This document shows positions 54,404-64,000 of a stretch of DNA of 64,000 nucleotides, in pieces. Location: assembly GCA_026018925.1 (NCBI GenBank), contig JAKSZU010000025.1, forward strand, positions 28,380,696 to 28,444,695, written 5' to 3'. Position numbers and translations under genes: made by a program. The stretch is from Tupaia tana. Its lineage: Eukaryota > Chordata > Mammalia > Scandentia > Tupaiidae. The stretch's first letter is position 1. Each line of letters starts with the position of its first letter. The notes below the pieces were generated by a model, which saw nothing but the letters and a program-made list of their open reading frames with translations, did not search any database and was not told where the DNA came from.

Positions 54404-54660
54404 TTTCTTGGCTCTTTGTTTTTGCATAAAGGCACATGCACTTGCCAGGCAGACACACACAGTAAGAGGGACAGTGAGAAATCACCCCCTAGCGGGAAGG
54501 GCCACCACACCATCCCTTCTCCTCCACTCTCCTCTCGGGATTTTGGGCGTGCACTCACACACACTCAGCACGACTCTCAAGCCACCTGGTCTGGAACGTA
54601 ACTGGTCAAGTCAGCCATGTGGGACCCAGTGCCTTAACCACCATGCCACTCGTTGGCCCC
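54404..54660 (-). mobile_element. SINE family A, minus strand
   Basis: 'aaaggcacatgcacttgcc', 'gagaaatcaccccctagcgg', 'atcccttctcctccactctc', 'gtcagccatgtgggaccc', 'cttaaccaccatgccactcg'. Confidence 0.9.
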
Positions 54661-55397
54661 AGAATAACCACTTTTAAATAGGGAGCACTTTGGAATTGGG
54701 AATTATCGTGTAGATACACAATTTTAGGGAACTAGGATTTTTAAAAATTAGGAAGCGTAGTCTTGCATAAAGAGAGGAAAAGAAAACCCAACACGCGTGT
54801 ACTTCTTCCCCGGAAGGTCCACGTACATGCCAGCTTGGCGAATCCTTTCATCAGACTGTCCGTGTGTGAGAAGCTGACAGTGAAGATGGCCACATAGCTC
54901 TGATTCTGTGTCACGTGAGCCGCTGTCCTGTCGGGCCTTCGAAGCCAGAGTGCTCTCCCCAGCCACGGGGCGAGGGCTTCTCTGTAGGGAGCCCTTCTTT
55001 GCTCTCACTCATCACAGAAAAGGATACTTCCCAGCCCAAAACCAGGCTCCGAAGGTGCAAAGATAGAAGGTGTCTTCCCCTCCCTTGAGTGAGAACTTTG
55101 AAAACAAAGACTGAGCAGCAGAGGCTGGCGACACCCAGGAATGGTCTCTTGGCCACGTGAAGCCACGCTGAAATCCAGGGGCTCTGTGAAGCCCACCGTA
55201 ACGTGGCTGTGAGACAGAGACCCGCTCAGGGAAGGGACGGTGCTCTGGCCTTAAAACAGCAGGAGGGCTGAGTCCACTCATCCATGAACCACGACAACCA
55301 GAAATGACAGTTAGACACCAAGAAGCCCAAGGGGGTACGAGACATACCCGTGGAGAGGCTCCAGGGAAGGCTGAACACTAGTTCAAAATTGTTGTGT
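54661..55397. other. Single-copy sequence
   Basis: Nothing recognised. Confidence 0.4.
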
Positions 55398-55652
55398 GAC
55401 CAGCAGGAGGCATAATGGGCACATCACTGGACTCCCACGTTGACCGCTGTTCAAGTCCCAGACCCAGTGACTTAAACCTCACACCGGGCATGTGTGCATG
55501 TGTGCCCCAAATCCCGCGAGGAGGATGGGGAGAAACGCTGAAGCACGGTCATCCCCCCGGGGGTTATTTCTCACTTTCTGCCTGTCTCTCTGGCAAGCAC
55601 ACTGCCCTATAGCAAAAATAACTCTCTAAATACGTAAATAAACAAAATCGCT
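55398..55652 (+). mobile_element. SINE family A
   Basis: 'gaccagcaggaggcataatg', 'actggactcccacgttgacc', 'gctgttcaagtcccagac' (B box), 'cacaccgggcatgtgtgcat', hairpin 'catccccccgggggttatt', 'gcacactgccctatagcaa' and A-rich tail. Confidence 0.93.
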
Positions 55653-58164
55653 GCATTAGAGAATCCCAGTCATTTGTATCCCACCCTGAATGTGACGTCA
55701 GAGATACTTGGCAGGAGCTAGTAAGTCGAACCTCAGAGGCTAGGCTTGAAACCTCCAAACAAGGATTCAGGAGGATCGGGAATGTTGAGAGTGTGAAACA
55801 AGGACACACATTTTAAAAGTACAAGATGTAAGAAGCAAAATTATTATTTTTAATTTTATGACTATAAATATTTTACAGATTCCAGACCTTGGATATTCTC
55901 ACATGCACTGAGGGATCTAAATGGGGAGTGCTGTGGCGGCTGTTGAAATAGAGCCTCCTAAGAACAGCAGGCTCCTGAAGGAGCAGCATCTGTGAGTTAG
56001 AAGGCACTTCCAGGGCAGCAGGGCCACCTCCCCTCTGCAGCCATCCGGACTCTCCCAGAACACCCTGAATCGTTCCGTCTACACCACCTGTGGTCCCTGC
56101 TCTCCCGAGCACGTCCCAGTGGGCCTGAACCAGGCACCAGTTACTGCACCAGTTACTCCAACCCCGTACAAAACCAAGCAGTGCCTCTTTACCCTCACTT
56201 CCAGCAAAGAAGACGGGGTCCCACAAATCTCCGCCATGACAACGGGACCCACCTGAGAGGAGAGGCCGGGTTTGTGGCTGGCGCAGCAGGGAGGAGCCCA
56301 CCGGGGCACGTGGTCCAGGCCGGCTGAGGCTGGGGCTGCCGTGTGAGGGCCCCCACTGGGGGTGCCACAGTCCCTCCCTCCCCCCGCTCTCGCTCCCTCA
56401 CGACATAAATGCGCCTTTTTAAAAGAAGGCAAATTCATGCTAGAGAAGAAAGAACATGTCCACCCGAGCCGGAGGGGGACCAAGAGCTACACGGAAGGGG
56501 AGGGCAGATGGGCCATGCCTTCTCCTGCTCTTGAAAATATTAAGTCTTTAAGAAAAATAACATTTGCGAGATAGAAAGAAAACAGTGACACTTCTGAGCC
56601 TGAAGGCTTGGTCCCTAGCGTGTGGGAGGAGGGCGCAGCCTCCGTAGAATTCAGAAAGAACTTTGCACTGCAGCCTTGACGGGCACACACAGCACAGCTA
56701 TTTTCCTAGCTTCTACAACTTCACTGTCTTTTTCATGAACTATAGGATATTTTTAAATGTACAATAAACACATCCAGTGTGGTGGAACAGCATTATGTTA
56801 ATTAGGTTAAATCACTCTCGCATCTACGAGAGAATAAGAAGTGGGGGGAGTTGGCCGTGAATACTGTGGTTTGTCTTACCCTCTGCTCTGGAGAGTAATG
56901 TCGCCATAAGGATTCGAAATTTTTGAAAGGAGCTTTTAAGCACGCACATAGAGCTGTCCTATTTCACGTACAGAAAGGGGCACACAAGACATGCAGATGG
57001 ATTTTAATTACGCCTGGCCCTGATTGCACCATTTAGGGCTGGCCTGCCGGCCTTCTCCTCTCAGAAAGGACAGCCCTGCGCACGGGGGTCCCCAGTGGCT
57101 TGCATTAAAGGCACTGCAATTCTCTGAGTTGCTGACATATTGTTAGGGCAATGCTGAGACACGAACACTGACACAGAACCTTTCAGACGGTGTTATTAGA
57201 ACTCTTAGATTAGACGAGGTTGTCAGGACAGGTTCCTATAACATTGTCTTCTAGTGTCTAATTAGAAAACTAAAATGCTTTCTTTGATAATTGTCCCCCA
57301 TGGAGTGCCAAAACTTAAGCTGCTTTGCAAACTTCCAAAGCAAAACATGAATTTTTGAAGATATGGGGACTTTCAGAATTTCCGTGATGTGTAAGCATTC
57401 ATTTTGAGTGTTTTGACAGGATCACTGTCACAGATATCACTAGAACTCCATTTAATACATAAAATGGGGTTTTAGCAATGTGAAAGTACTAAAAAAGATA
57501 AATGCTAAGTCCCTTGAGAAAAGTGTGCTCAGCAATTTTGAAGAGTTAGCAAGCCTGAGGTCCTGGAGAATTTTCACGATGCCTCCTTATGACAAATACG
57601 TTCCTTGGTATTGGAGCCTTGCATTATTTTCTATTCAAAATAGAAAAATGGATGTGGTAAGCTACAAAGTGCAAACTATTCCATAAAATTTAATTAAAAA
57701 TCCCTTTAAGTAATTAACCAATAACCCCCAGTATTTGTCGAAAAAAGAAGGTGGGGAGAACGGAGGAAAAAGTATTTAGACAGATTCTAAGTCCAAGCAA
57801 TGCATCATTACTAAAGGGCGTGAGAACTCATTGACAGAAAACACGAGAGAGAGGGAAGCCTCGAGCGCACTTACAGCTGTTCTAGAACACACGGAAGCCG
57901 GATGTCGGAGGCACATGGGGCAGAGACGGGGGCACGAGAATTACGTGAACTGTCTCGTTAGGACGATGTAAATGCACTCGCGATCGGAATTCTTACCGCG
58001 GCTTAGCTGTAAGGCATCGCCCGCCCAGAACGAATGTGGATGTTTCACTGTCCTTAGCGCTCTACCATCTGCGCAGTGCAATGCCTGCAAAGCTCAGGGG
58101 GCCAGAGACTCACCCTTTTCTAAGAACGCAGACTTTGACATCAAGTGACTAGCTTCTAGCTTTG
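55653..58164. other. Single-copy sequence; candidate conserved non-coding cores at 56,985-57,300
   Basis: 2.5 kb with no secure repeat (56,270-56,410 might be a decayed SINE). At 56,795-57,260 there are several homeodomain-type TAATTA/TTAATTA words ('gttaattaggttaaatc', 'gattttaattacgcctgg', 'gtctaattagaaaac') in non-coding, non-repeat text. No gene recognised. Confidence 0.4.
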
Positions 58165-58180
58165 GAGGGCATAGATTTTT

Positions 58181-58445
58181 TTTTGTTTTTTTTAGAGAGG
58201 TTTTCACTATAGGGCACGTGCGCTCGCCAGACAGACAGAGAGAGACAGAGAGACAGAAAGCGAGAAATCACCCCCCAGGGGGGATGGTCACGCCGCAATC
58301 CCTTCTCCTCCATTCTCCTCTCGGGATCTTGGGCACGCACGCACACGTGCCCGGCGTGAGTTTAAGCCACCGGGTCCAGGACTCAAACCGCGGTCGACTA
58401 CGTGGGAGTCCAGCGACATAGCCATTACGCTAACTGCTGGTTCCC
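58181..58445 (-). mobile_element. SINE family A, full length, minus strand
   Basis: 'ttcactatagggcacgtgcg', 'gaaatcaccccccaggggg', 'cgcacgcacacgtgcccgg', 'actcaaaccgcggtcgacta', 'cagcgacatagccattacgc'. One of the least diverged copies. Flanks share CATAGATWTT (58,170-58,179 and 58,451-58,460), the probable duplication. Confidence 0.95.
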
Positions 58446-59179
58446 GTGGTCATAGATATTTAAAATCATCAAAATAATTTGGCTTAATTTGTCTACATAA
58501 GCTACTTCCTTGAAACATAATTTTTATTCTTCTTTATACCTTTATATTAAATATATATAAAAGGATCGCTTTTATTTCCTCAAAAGGTTTAGCTAATGCT
58601 TTACAGATCTGACAGCTGAGTATGTGGTGGAATTTGCCTTTACGTGAGTCCGAGCCTCTTCATAGTTGATGAGCATCAACAAACATGGCCATCTTCGTGC
58701 TTCATAAACCAGTCTCAATCCTCACTGTTACCAATCATTTTGTTTTGTCCATTTCTTCTAGAAGCGAGAGATTACCCCAAACAAGGGCTCATCACTGTGG
58801 TTCACCAGCAGCTTCAGCCAGCTCTGAGTCGTGGGCACACGTACACCCCGAATGCTGAGGGGTCTCCAGTGTGAGCCCCAGCCCTCCCCGTGAAGGTCAG
58901 CCTGATAGAGGGTCACGCTTTACTGCTGAGCCACAGTCTGGTCCTAGTTGTTGTCAGTCCGTCTCCTGAGTACTTTCTATTCTAAATAGATATCTCTAGG
59001 TCAGTCTTTCTAAGGTAAATTCCCATACCTCAAAAAGAAAACGGGAGTCTTTACTGAAGTCAAAAAGTTAGTCTATTGTAACATTTTTGATTCAGAGTTG
59101 TAGGAACATGGAAATTCAGAAAACATTCAAAGTAGAGAGTCCAACAAGGCATAAAACAATGATAAAATATTATTTATAT
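58446..59179. other. Mostly single-copy sequence
   Basis: Apart from the SINE-like segment at 58,775-58,948 nothing is recognised. Confidence 0.35.
58775..58948 (-). mobile_element. Possible old tRNA-derived SINE (third type), minus strand
   Basis: Read on the minus strand it begins 'ggaccagactgtggctcag' and 'cagtaaagcgtgaccctc' followed by a B-box-like 'ggctggggctcacac', a tRNA-like order. It may share an origin with the tRNA part of the 15,278 chimera. Weak. Confidence 0.4.
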
Positions 59180-60150
59180 ATACAAAATTAGCAGAAACTA
59201 AAAGAATGCTATTCCAACCCATGTATTGGAAAACCTGTGAAAAAAGTAGAAAATTCATGAACTTTGACCCTCTACCTCACTCCAATAACAGAGGTAATTT
59301 GAGAGAAATCACAAACCATATTGGAAAATTAGAATAACTCTCCTAAGAGAAAACATAGGTTAGGAAACATACAAAATTAACATACTGTACTTCATCCTAA
59401 TTAAAATTTCCACTTATAAATCTATCTCCTAGGAGAAAATTTTCACAACACACATATTTGATGAACTTGTATCCAGAATTTATAAAGAACTCCTACAAAT
59501 TAATAGTAGAAAGAAACTCAGTTGGGAAAAAAGACACAAGAAAAGAATAAAGAAAGACTTGAGTAAGCCCTTTACACAAGATGAATAAATATCCAATAAG
59601 AATATAAGAAGGAGGCTGAACCTAGGTGGCACCGTCAGCAGTTACCAGACTACCGTGCCAGAAGACACATAATTTGGATCCTTGAGTCTTCCTGAAAACA
59701 CTCTGGGTGTCACAGGTCAGCACCCAAGACCCTGAGGACCTGGAGGGCTGGAGAAAGAGCGTCGCAGTGTCACAAGACCTATGAAGGGCTTCTCACTGTC
59801 TCTCGTGTGCATGCAAGACTATCATTAAAAATAAAGAAAATACAAAGGAGCTCAACATTGCTACTCATGAGGATACACAAATTAATACTTCCAAATCCAT
59901 CGGATGGCTAAAATCTAAAAGACTGATAATACCAAATATTTTCCAGGAAATGAAGCAACCAGAACTCTCATGAATTGCGGGTGACAGCATAAAACCATGC
60001 GGATGGTTGGAGAGCTTTGGAGAGCCACATGTCATTAAATATCATATTTCAACCCACATTTCATAAAAGTTAAACATATATCTATCCTAAGACTCAGAAA
60101 TCCATTCTTAGATTTTCACCCAGAAAAATGAAATTAAAAACATATGCCAT
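59180..60150 (+). mobile_element. Old LINE-1 (L1M-type), sense, interrupted by a SINE
   Basis: 'gaactttgaccctctacctc', 'ctaagagaaaacataggtt', 'tgaacttgtatccagaattt', 'ataaagaactcctacaaatt' and, after the SINE, 'agctcaacattgctactcatg' and 'gggtgacagcataaaacc' follow L1 ORF2 end and 3' UTR order. All frames are broken; not functional. Confidence 0.85.
59612..59848 (+). mobile_element. tRNA-derived SINE, family B-like, inside L1
   Basis: 'ggctgaacctaggtggcacc', 'gtcagcagttaccagactac', 'ttctcactgtctctcgtg' and an A-rich tail interrupt the L1 text between 59,611 and 59,849. Confidence 0.6.
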
Positions 60151-60151
60151 G

Positions 60152-60255
60152 CCTTTGGACTTTCCAGCGACCAGAATCCTGAGTCAACTAAACCTCTATT
60201 CATTATAAATCACCCAGATCCAGGTATTTCCATAAGCAACACAAAAGAAAATCCA
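60152..60255 (+). mobile_element. MaLR LTR 3' fragment
   Basis: 'ctttggactttccagcgacc', 'agaatcctgagtcaactaaac', 'cattataaatcacccagatc', 'aggtatttccataagcaac' is the 3' end order of an ERVL-MaLR (MST/MLT1-type) LTR. Only the last 100 bp; no coding content. Confidence 0.75.
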
Positions 60256-60837
60256 AGGTATCTTCTCCATAAGTAAGGCTGGTTTGCTCTCACAAAGCCT
60301 ACATACATTTCAGCCTACATATGGGAGGAGAGGAAACTGGAAAGTAAGCAGCTTCCTTTAGAGGTGTGAATCGCAGACTGCACACACTGCTTCCCACATC
60401 CCACAGTCGGAACGTGGCCGGCCATGCCAAGCTTCCAGCGAGGCTCAGAAATGTCTCTAGCTGGGCTTCCATGAACCCACATAAAACTGGGAAGTGGAGC
60501 ATTCAGTGCTAAAAGGAAAAAGGGGGAATGGATGAGCTTAGATGAAAATCCAGGAGATAGCAGTGGCATACTCTTTCAACAAGTGTGTGTCATCACTACT
60601 CAGGATGGCACAGGGGACTAAAACACGAGGGGACACAGATATGGCAACTTGGAGTCAGAAAGTGAATAGAAGGGTTGGACTCTGAACATGAGGTTTTAGA
60701 ACTAGTTTAACCATTTTTCTTTCATCTTCCCTTGTATATACATTTGAAAATCATGCATAATAGAAGTTTCTCTCAAAGAAGTCTAAACAAAATGTCTAAT
60801 GATTATAAATTTGCGGGAATTAAGGCAGTGGACTTTG
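60256..60837. other. Single-copy sequence
   Basis: Nothing recognised. Confidence 0.35.
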
Positions 60838-61103
60838 GGACCAGCAGATGGCAATAATGGTTACATTGCTGGACTCCCACACAGTCGACCTTGGTTTGAG
60901 TCCCAGACTCGGTGGCTTAAAACTCATGCTGGGCAAGTGTGCGTGTGTACCCATATGTCTGTGTGCCCAAAATCCCAGAAGGAGAATGGAGGAGAAGGGA
61001 CTGTGGCATGGCCATACCTCTGGGGAGTGATTTCTTACTCTCTCTCTCACACACAAGCACAAGTACCTCATAGCAAAAATATCTCTCTAAAAAAATTGAA
61101 AAG
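60838..61103 (+). mobile_element. SINE family A
   Basis: 'gggaccagcagatggcaata', 'gctggactcccacacagtc', B box 'ggtttgagtccc', 'aaaactcatgctgggcaagt', 'gagaatggaggagaaggg', 'cctcatagcaaaaatatc' and A-rich tail. Confidence 0.93.
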
Positions 61104-61124
61104 ACAGTCCCTTTAGTCCATGGG

Positions 61125-62735
61125 AATGGACAGACAGAGACTGTAACGTAATAAATAAACCTGTACATTTCCAGTTAATAGAGCTTCAGCAAAGGTATCA
61201 AATATCAATGGGGAGAAAGTCTTCAATAAATTGAGGTGAAACAAAGGGAAAAACTATGAAGATCATGAACATCGACTTCTACCTTACATCATATACAAAA
61301 ACTGGTTTGAGATGAATCATAAACCTAAATGTATCAGTTAGAACCATAAGCCTTCCAGAAGAAAATACAGAAAAATATTGTTTTCTTATGTTTACGTATT
61401 TCTTTATTTATTCTATGAGGAAGAGAGGAGAGAGGCAGGTGCCCCTGACAGGTTCTGGCTGTGCCACAATCCCCCTGCAGCCTTCCAGCCAGGATCACGT
61501 GTGCCCCCCAGGTGCTCAGGTGGCCCCGGCATCGGAACCTGGCCCCTCCCATGTGGTTCCAGCATCACACAGCACCCTGTCACCTGTGCCACCAGTGAGG
61601 ACTAGGGAAGGACCTGCAACCTCAGGCAAAGGTCTCGAAAAGATACTTGACTGAAAAATAGAGGGCTGGCCATAACATAACTAGCCCACAGAGAAACGCA
61701 AAGTAAAGCTTCAGTCAGATACTACCTCAGTCCTGGGAGGGTAGCTTAAATTTAAGTTTGATAACACCCAATGTTAGCAAAGAAATGGGGCGACATACAT
61801 TACCCAATGTTCGAGGAAGTATAAAGCGGCAAATCACTCTGGAAAACTGGTTAGCAGTTGATATCACGCTGAACATACACTTGCCCTAAGACCCAGCAAC
61901 TCTGCTCAGTGCACCCAAGACAAGTGAAAGCAGAGGCTAAGAAAGTGCTTGTACAAGAACTTCTAAACTTTACGTAATAGCCAAACACAGCATCAGCAAT
62001 GGAAAACACACATTCTAGTCTATTCAAAAAATGTCATACCACGCAGCACCAAAGCAGTGGAGGGGATAAGGAACGGACCACTGACACAGCAATGTGTGTT
62101 TCAGATACTCCACAGCGACTGGAAAAGACACCGCTCCCCTACAGCACGATCCCATGCATGTAACGGCTTGGGGTGCCCCTGCCCAAGGTGAAGATATAGG
62201 GGACCCCCAGGGGAAAGGCTGTGGATGAGAAAGGACAGACACACAAAAGCAGGTCGGGTGGACCTGGCATCTCTGCTGGAGGACGAACCCTCAGCCCGAG
62301 CCGTTCTGTGCTCATCTTCCACAGGGGAGGCACAGCCAGGTGCTTTGGCTGTGGAGCACCTCGGGGCTCTAAGGAAGCCTCTCCTGGCCTTCTCTAGCTA
62401 ACCTCAGCTTTCTTCTGCCTGTGAGGCCCAGCAGTAGATATGTCTGTAGAGCTTCCGCGTGCCCTGCAGGTGTAGCATAGACTGTGTTTACTTTAAGGCC
62501 CTCCCTGCATTAGGACGAGCAAAACTAATCAGCAGCAGAGCCCGTGGACGGGGCGCTGACCAGAACAGGGCACGAGAGGGTTTCCAAGGAAGGTGGGAAT
62601 AGTCTTGATTGAGATCCTGGTAGTGTGGGTGTATACCTTTCTCAAAACTCATCAAATTGTACAATTAATATATGTGTGTGTTTGCCTGTATATGAATTCT
62701 ACCTCACTAAGAAATACTGTTTTTACTGCAGTTTT
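61125..62735 (+). mobile_element. Old LINE-1 (L1M-type), sense, interrupted by a SINE
   Basis: 'gtcttcaataaattgaggtg', 'accttacatcatatacaaa', 'cttccagaagaaaatacag', then after the SINE 'actacctcagtcctggg', 'agacccagcaactctgctc', 'ttctaaactttacgtaatagcc' and the 3' terminus 'ctcatcaaattgtacaatta', 'gaattctacctcactaag'. ORF2 remnant is fully degraded. Confidence 0.85.
61396..61610 (-). mobile_element. tRNA-derived SINE, family B, inside L1, minus strand
   Basis: Minus-strand reading starts 'tggtggcacaggtgacaggg', has 'accacatgggaggggccagg' and ends in the family B tail 'agaataaataaagaaat'. It splits the L1. Confidence 0.65.
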
Positions 62736-63089
62736 GAAGAAGTTTAAGAATAAATGAAATTAAATGGATAGATTCAAACTACCTCTTTACCTAGAAGTCC
62801 TTGCTAATGGTTTTTTATCATTGAAAGTGATTTAAAAAACAATGAAAATCCCTATGCTATGAAAATCCCTTTGAACAAATAATTGCATAGATTGTTGATT
62901 AAATTATTGACATAATTGTCAAACTTCCTTACAGAAATAATCATTATTCTATTTAAACTCTCATCTACAAGATATGAAAGTACTCATTTCCCACACTTAG
63001 CCGATATTGGGTATTATTTTATTAACATTCAATATTAATAGCAACACTAAACTGCAACAATAATAACAACAACAATTTCTAAAACTCGA
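62736..63089. other. Single-copy AT-rich sequence
   Basis: Nothing recognised. Confidence 0.4.
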
Positions 63090-63312
63090 CCGTAATTACT
63101 ATATCCTAGGGCTTGTTCTAAGTAATCTGCCTATAGTAATGCCCAGTTCAGAGACAGAACAATCTTGTGAGACGGTACTGTTGGGTATTTTATAGACGAG
63201 AAAGCTGAAGCCAAGCAAGATTGAGTTACCTGCCCAAAGCTACCCACTTAGAGAATTTTAGAGCTCAGTCTTCAAACTCGGGAATTCCAGCTCCAAAGTC
63301 TGTGCCCTCACT
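63090..63312 (+). mobile_element. MIR SINE
   Basis: 'ggcttgttctaagtaatctg', 'gggtattttatagacgagaa', 'agctgaagccaagcaagattg', 'gttacctgcccaaagctacc', 'ccaaagtctgtgccc' follow the MIR consensus from centre to 3' end. Confidence 0.9.
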
Positions 63313-63414
63313 AGCTGTGATGCCGTTTCTCATCGTTATGGTAAAGGCTGGATATGTTGGTATAGATGTGGTGGAGCGTCCTCTCATGCTCAAACTTTCA
63401 TCGATGCACTGTAC

Positions 63415-63660
63415 TTTTCTGTTCTTTGCTCATTATTTTTCTATTAAAGTATTTGTCCAGACTTGACTTTTTTTTTTTAACTGATTTGTAAGACTCCCAT
63501 ATAAATTAAAAATATTAACCCTTTAGCAGCCTTATCTATTGAAAGATTTTCCTAGGATTTTTTTTGTCACCTGATTTTTATAACTTTTTACTTTATTTTA
63601 AAACTTTCAAAAATATGTAATTTTTCTTCCGTGTTAAATACTGCATTAGAGGTCTTGACA
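63415..63660 (-). mobile_element. LINE-1 fragment, antisense
   Basis: 'gttctttgctcattatttttc', 'aactgatttgtaagactccc', 'tattaaccctttagcagcc', 'gaaagattttcctaggatt' match the antisense L1 3' UTR (tttgcccattttctattggg ... gatttgtaggagttcttta ... ttaatcctttg). Confidence 0.8.
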
Positions 63661-64000
63661 TATGAAAAAATACTGATGTATCCTATAAATAGCTTGTCTC
63701 TAGCAACAACTTTAAAATTCCAAAGTAATTAAAATGTTAGATAAATAAGTTTAGTATAGTGATATATATTTGGACTATAGCAAAAATAGAATAAACTCTA
63801 CAATGTTAAGCATCTCCCTTTTGACTTCCCTTTATCCAATATGTGAAATTCATCTGCAAACATATCATGTGTAATGTTTTAATACAGAGAAAACATGACA
63901 CTGTTTCTCCTCTCAGGAATAGAACCACCATCCATCTATGGTGTAAGCCAAAGGTCTAGGTGTTACGCTGTCTCCTCTCTTCACTTTTATTCTGTTTTCA
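63661..64000. other. AT-rich sequence to window end
   Basis: No repeat or gene recognised. Confidence 0.4.

Overview
The window is vertebrate nuclear DNA, almost certainly from a placental mammal. It holds decayed L2 and MIR, MER2/Tigger and hAT remnants, MaLR-type LTRs, many LINE-1 fragments, and more than 30 copies of a lineage-specific tRNA-derived SINE. I find no protein-coding gene: the open frames are short, carry no recognisable domain, and mostly lie in interspersed repeats or minisatellites. It reads as intergenic or large-intron sequence. Two intron-bounded microexon candidates (3,013-3,039 and 22,074-22,115) are the only hints of a host gene.

Organism. The dominant SINE (here 'family A') has a tRNA-like head with A and B boxes, a body with a C-run/G-run hairpin, a CT-rich stretch and a poly(A) tail. 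Its head resembles tRNA-Ile, which brings to mind the CYN SINEs reported from colugos. Two relic SINEs (15,278 and 22,722) carry 7SL-RNA-derived (Alu/B1-like) parts, and 7SL SINEs are confined to Euarchontoglires. A non-primate euarchontan (colugo, less likely tree shrew) is my best guess. It is an inference from sequence memory, not a database match.

Layout. 1-9 kb: mostly single-copy DNA with older SINEs ('family B'), MIRs and L1 3' ends, ending in an AT-rich block that holds a mariner-type MITE. 9-20 kb: L2/MIR relics, an antisense L1 split by a SINE, the tRNA-7SL chimera and a second type of MITE. 20-34 kb: three minisatellites (50 bp x 18, 36 bp x about 17, 39 bp x 14), two with higher-order periodicity, plus a SINE cluster at 26.8-27.5 kb and a MER2 element. 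34-44 kb: a 5'-truncated sense L1, a MITE with two SINEs nested inside it, a SINE insertion hotspot at 39.4-39.9 kb, a CpG-bearing block at 40.7-41.3 kb and an MST-like MaLR LTR. 44-58 kb: single-copy DNA with scattered family A SINEs, mostly minus strand, and homeobox-motif-rich stretches that could be conserved non-coding elements. 58-64 kb: old sense L1 bodies broken up by SINEs and a MaLR remnant, then a MIR and an antisense L1.

There is no gene network to describe. The main content is a record of successive retrotransposition, with target-site duplications that allow relative dating, together with minisatellite expansion.
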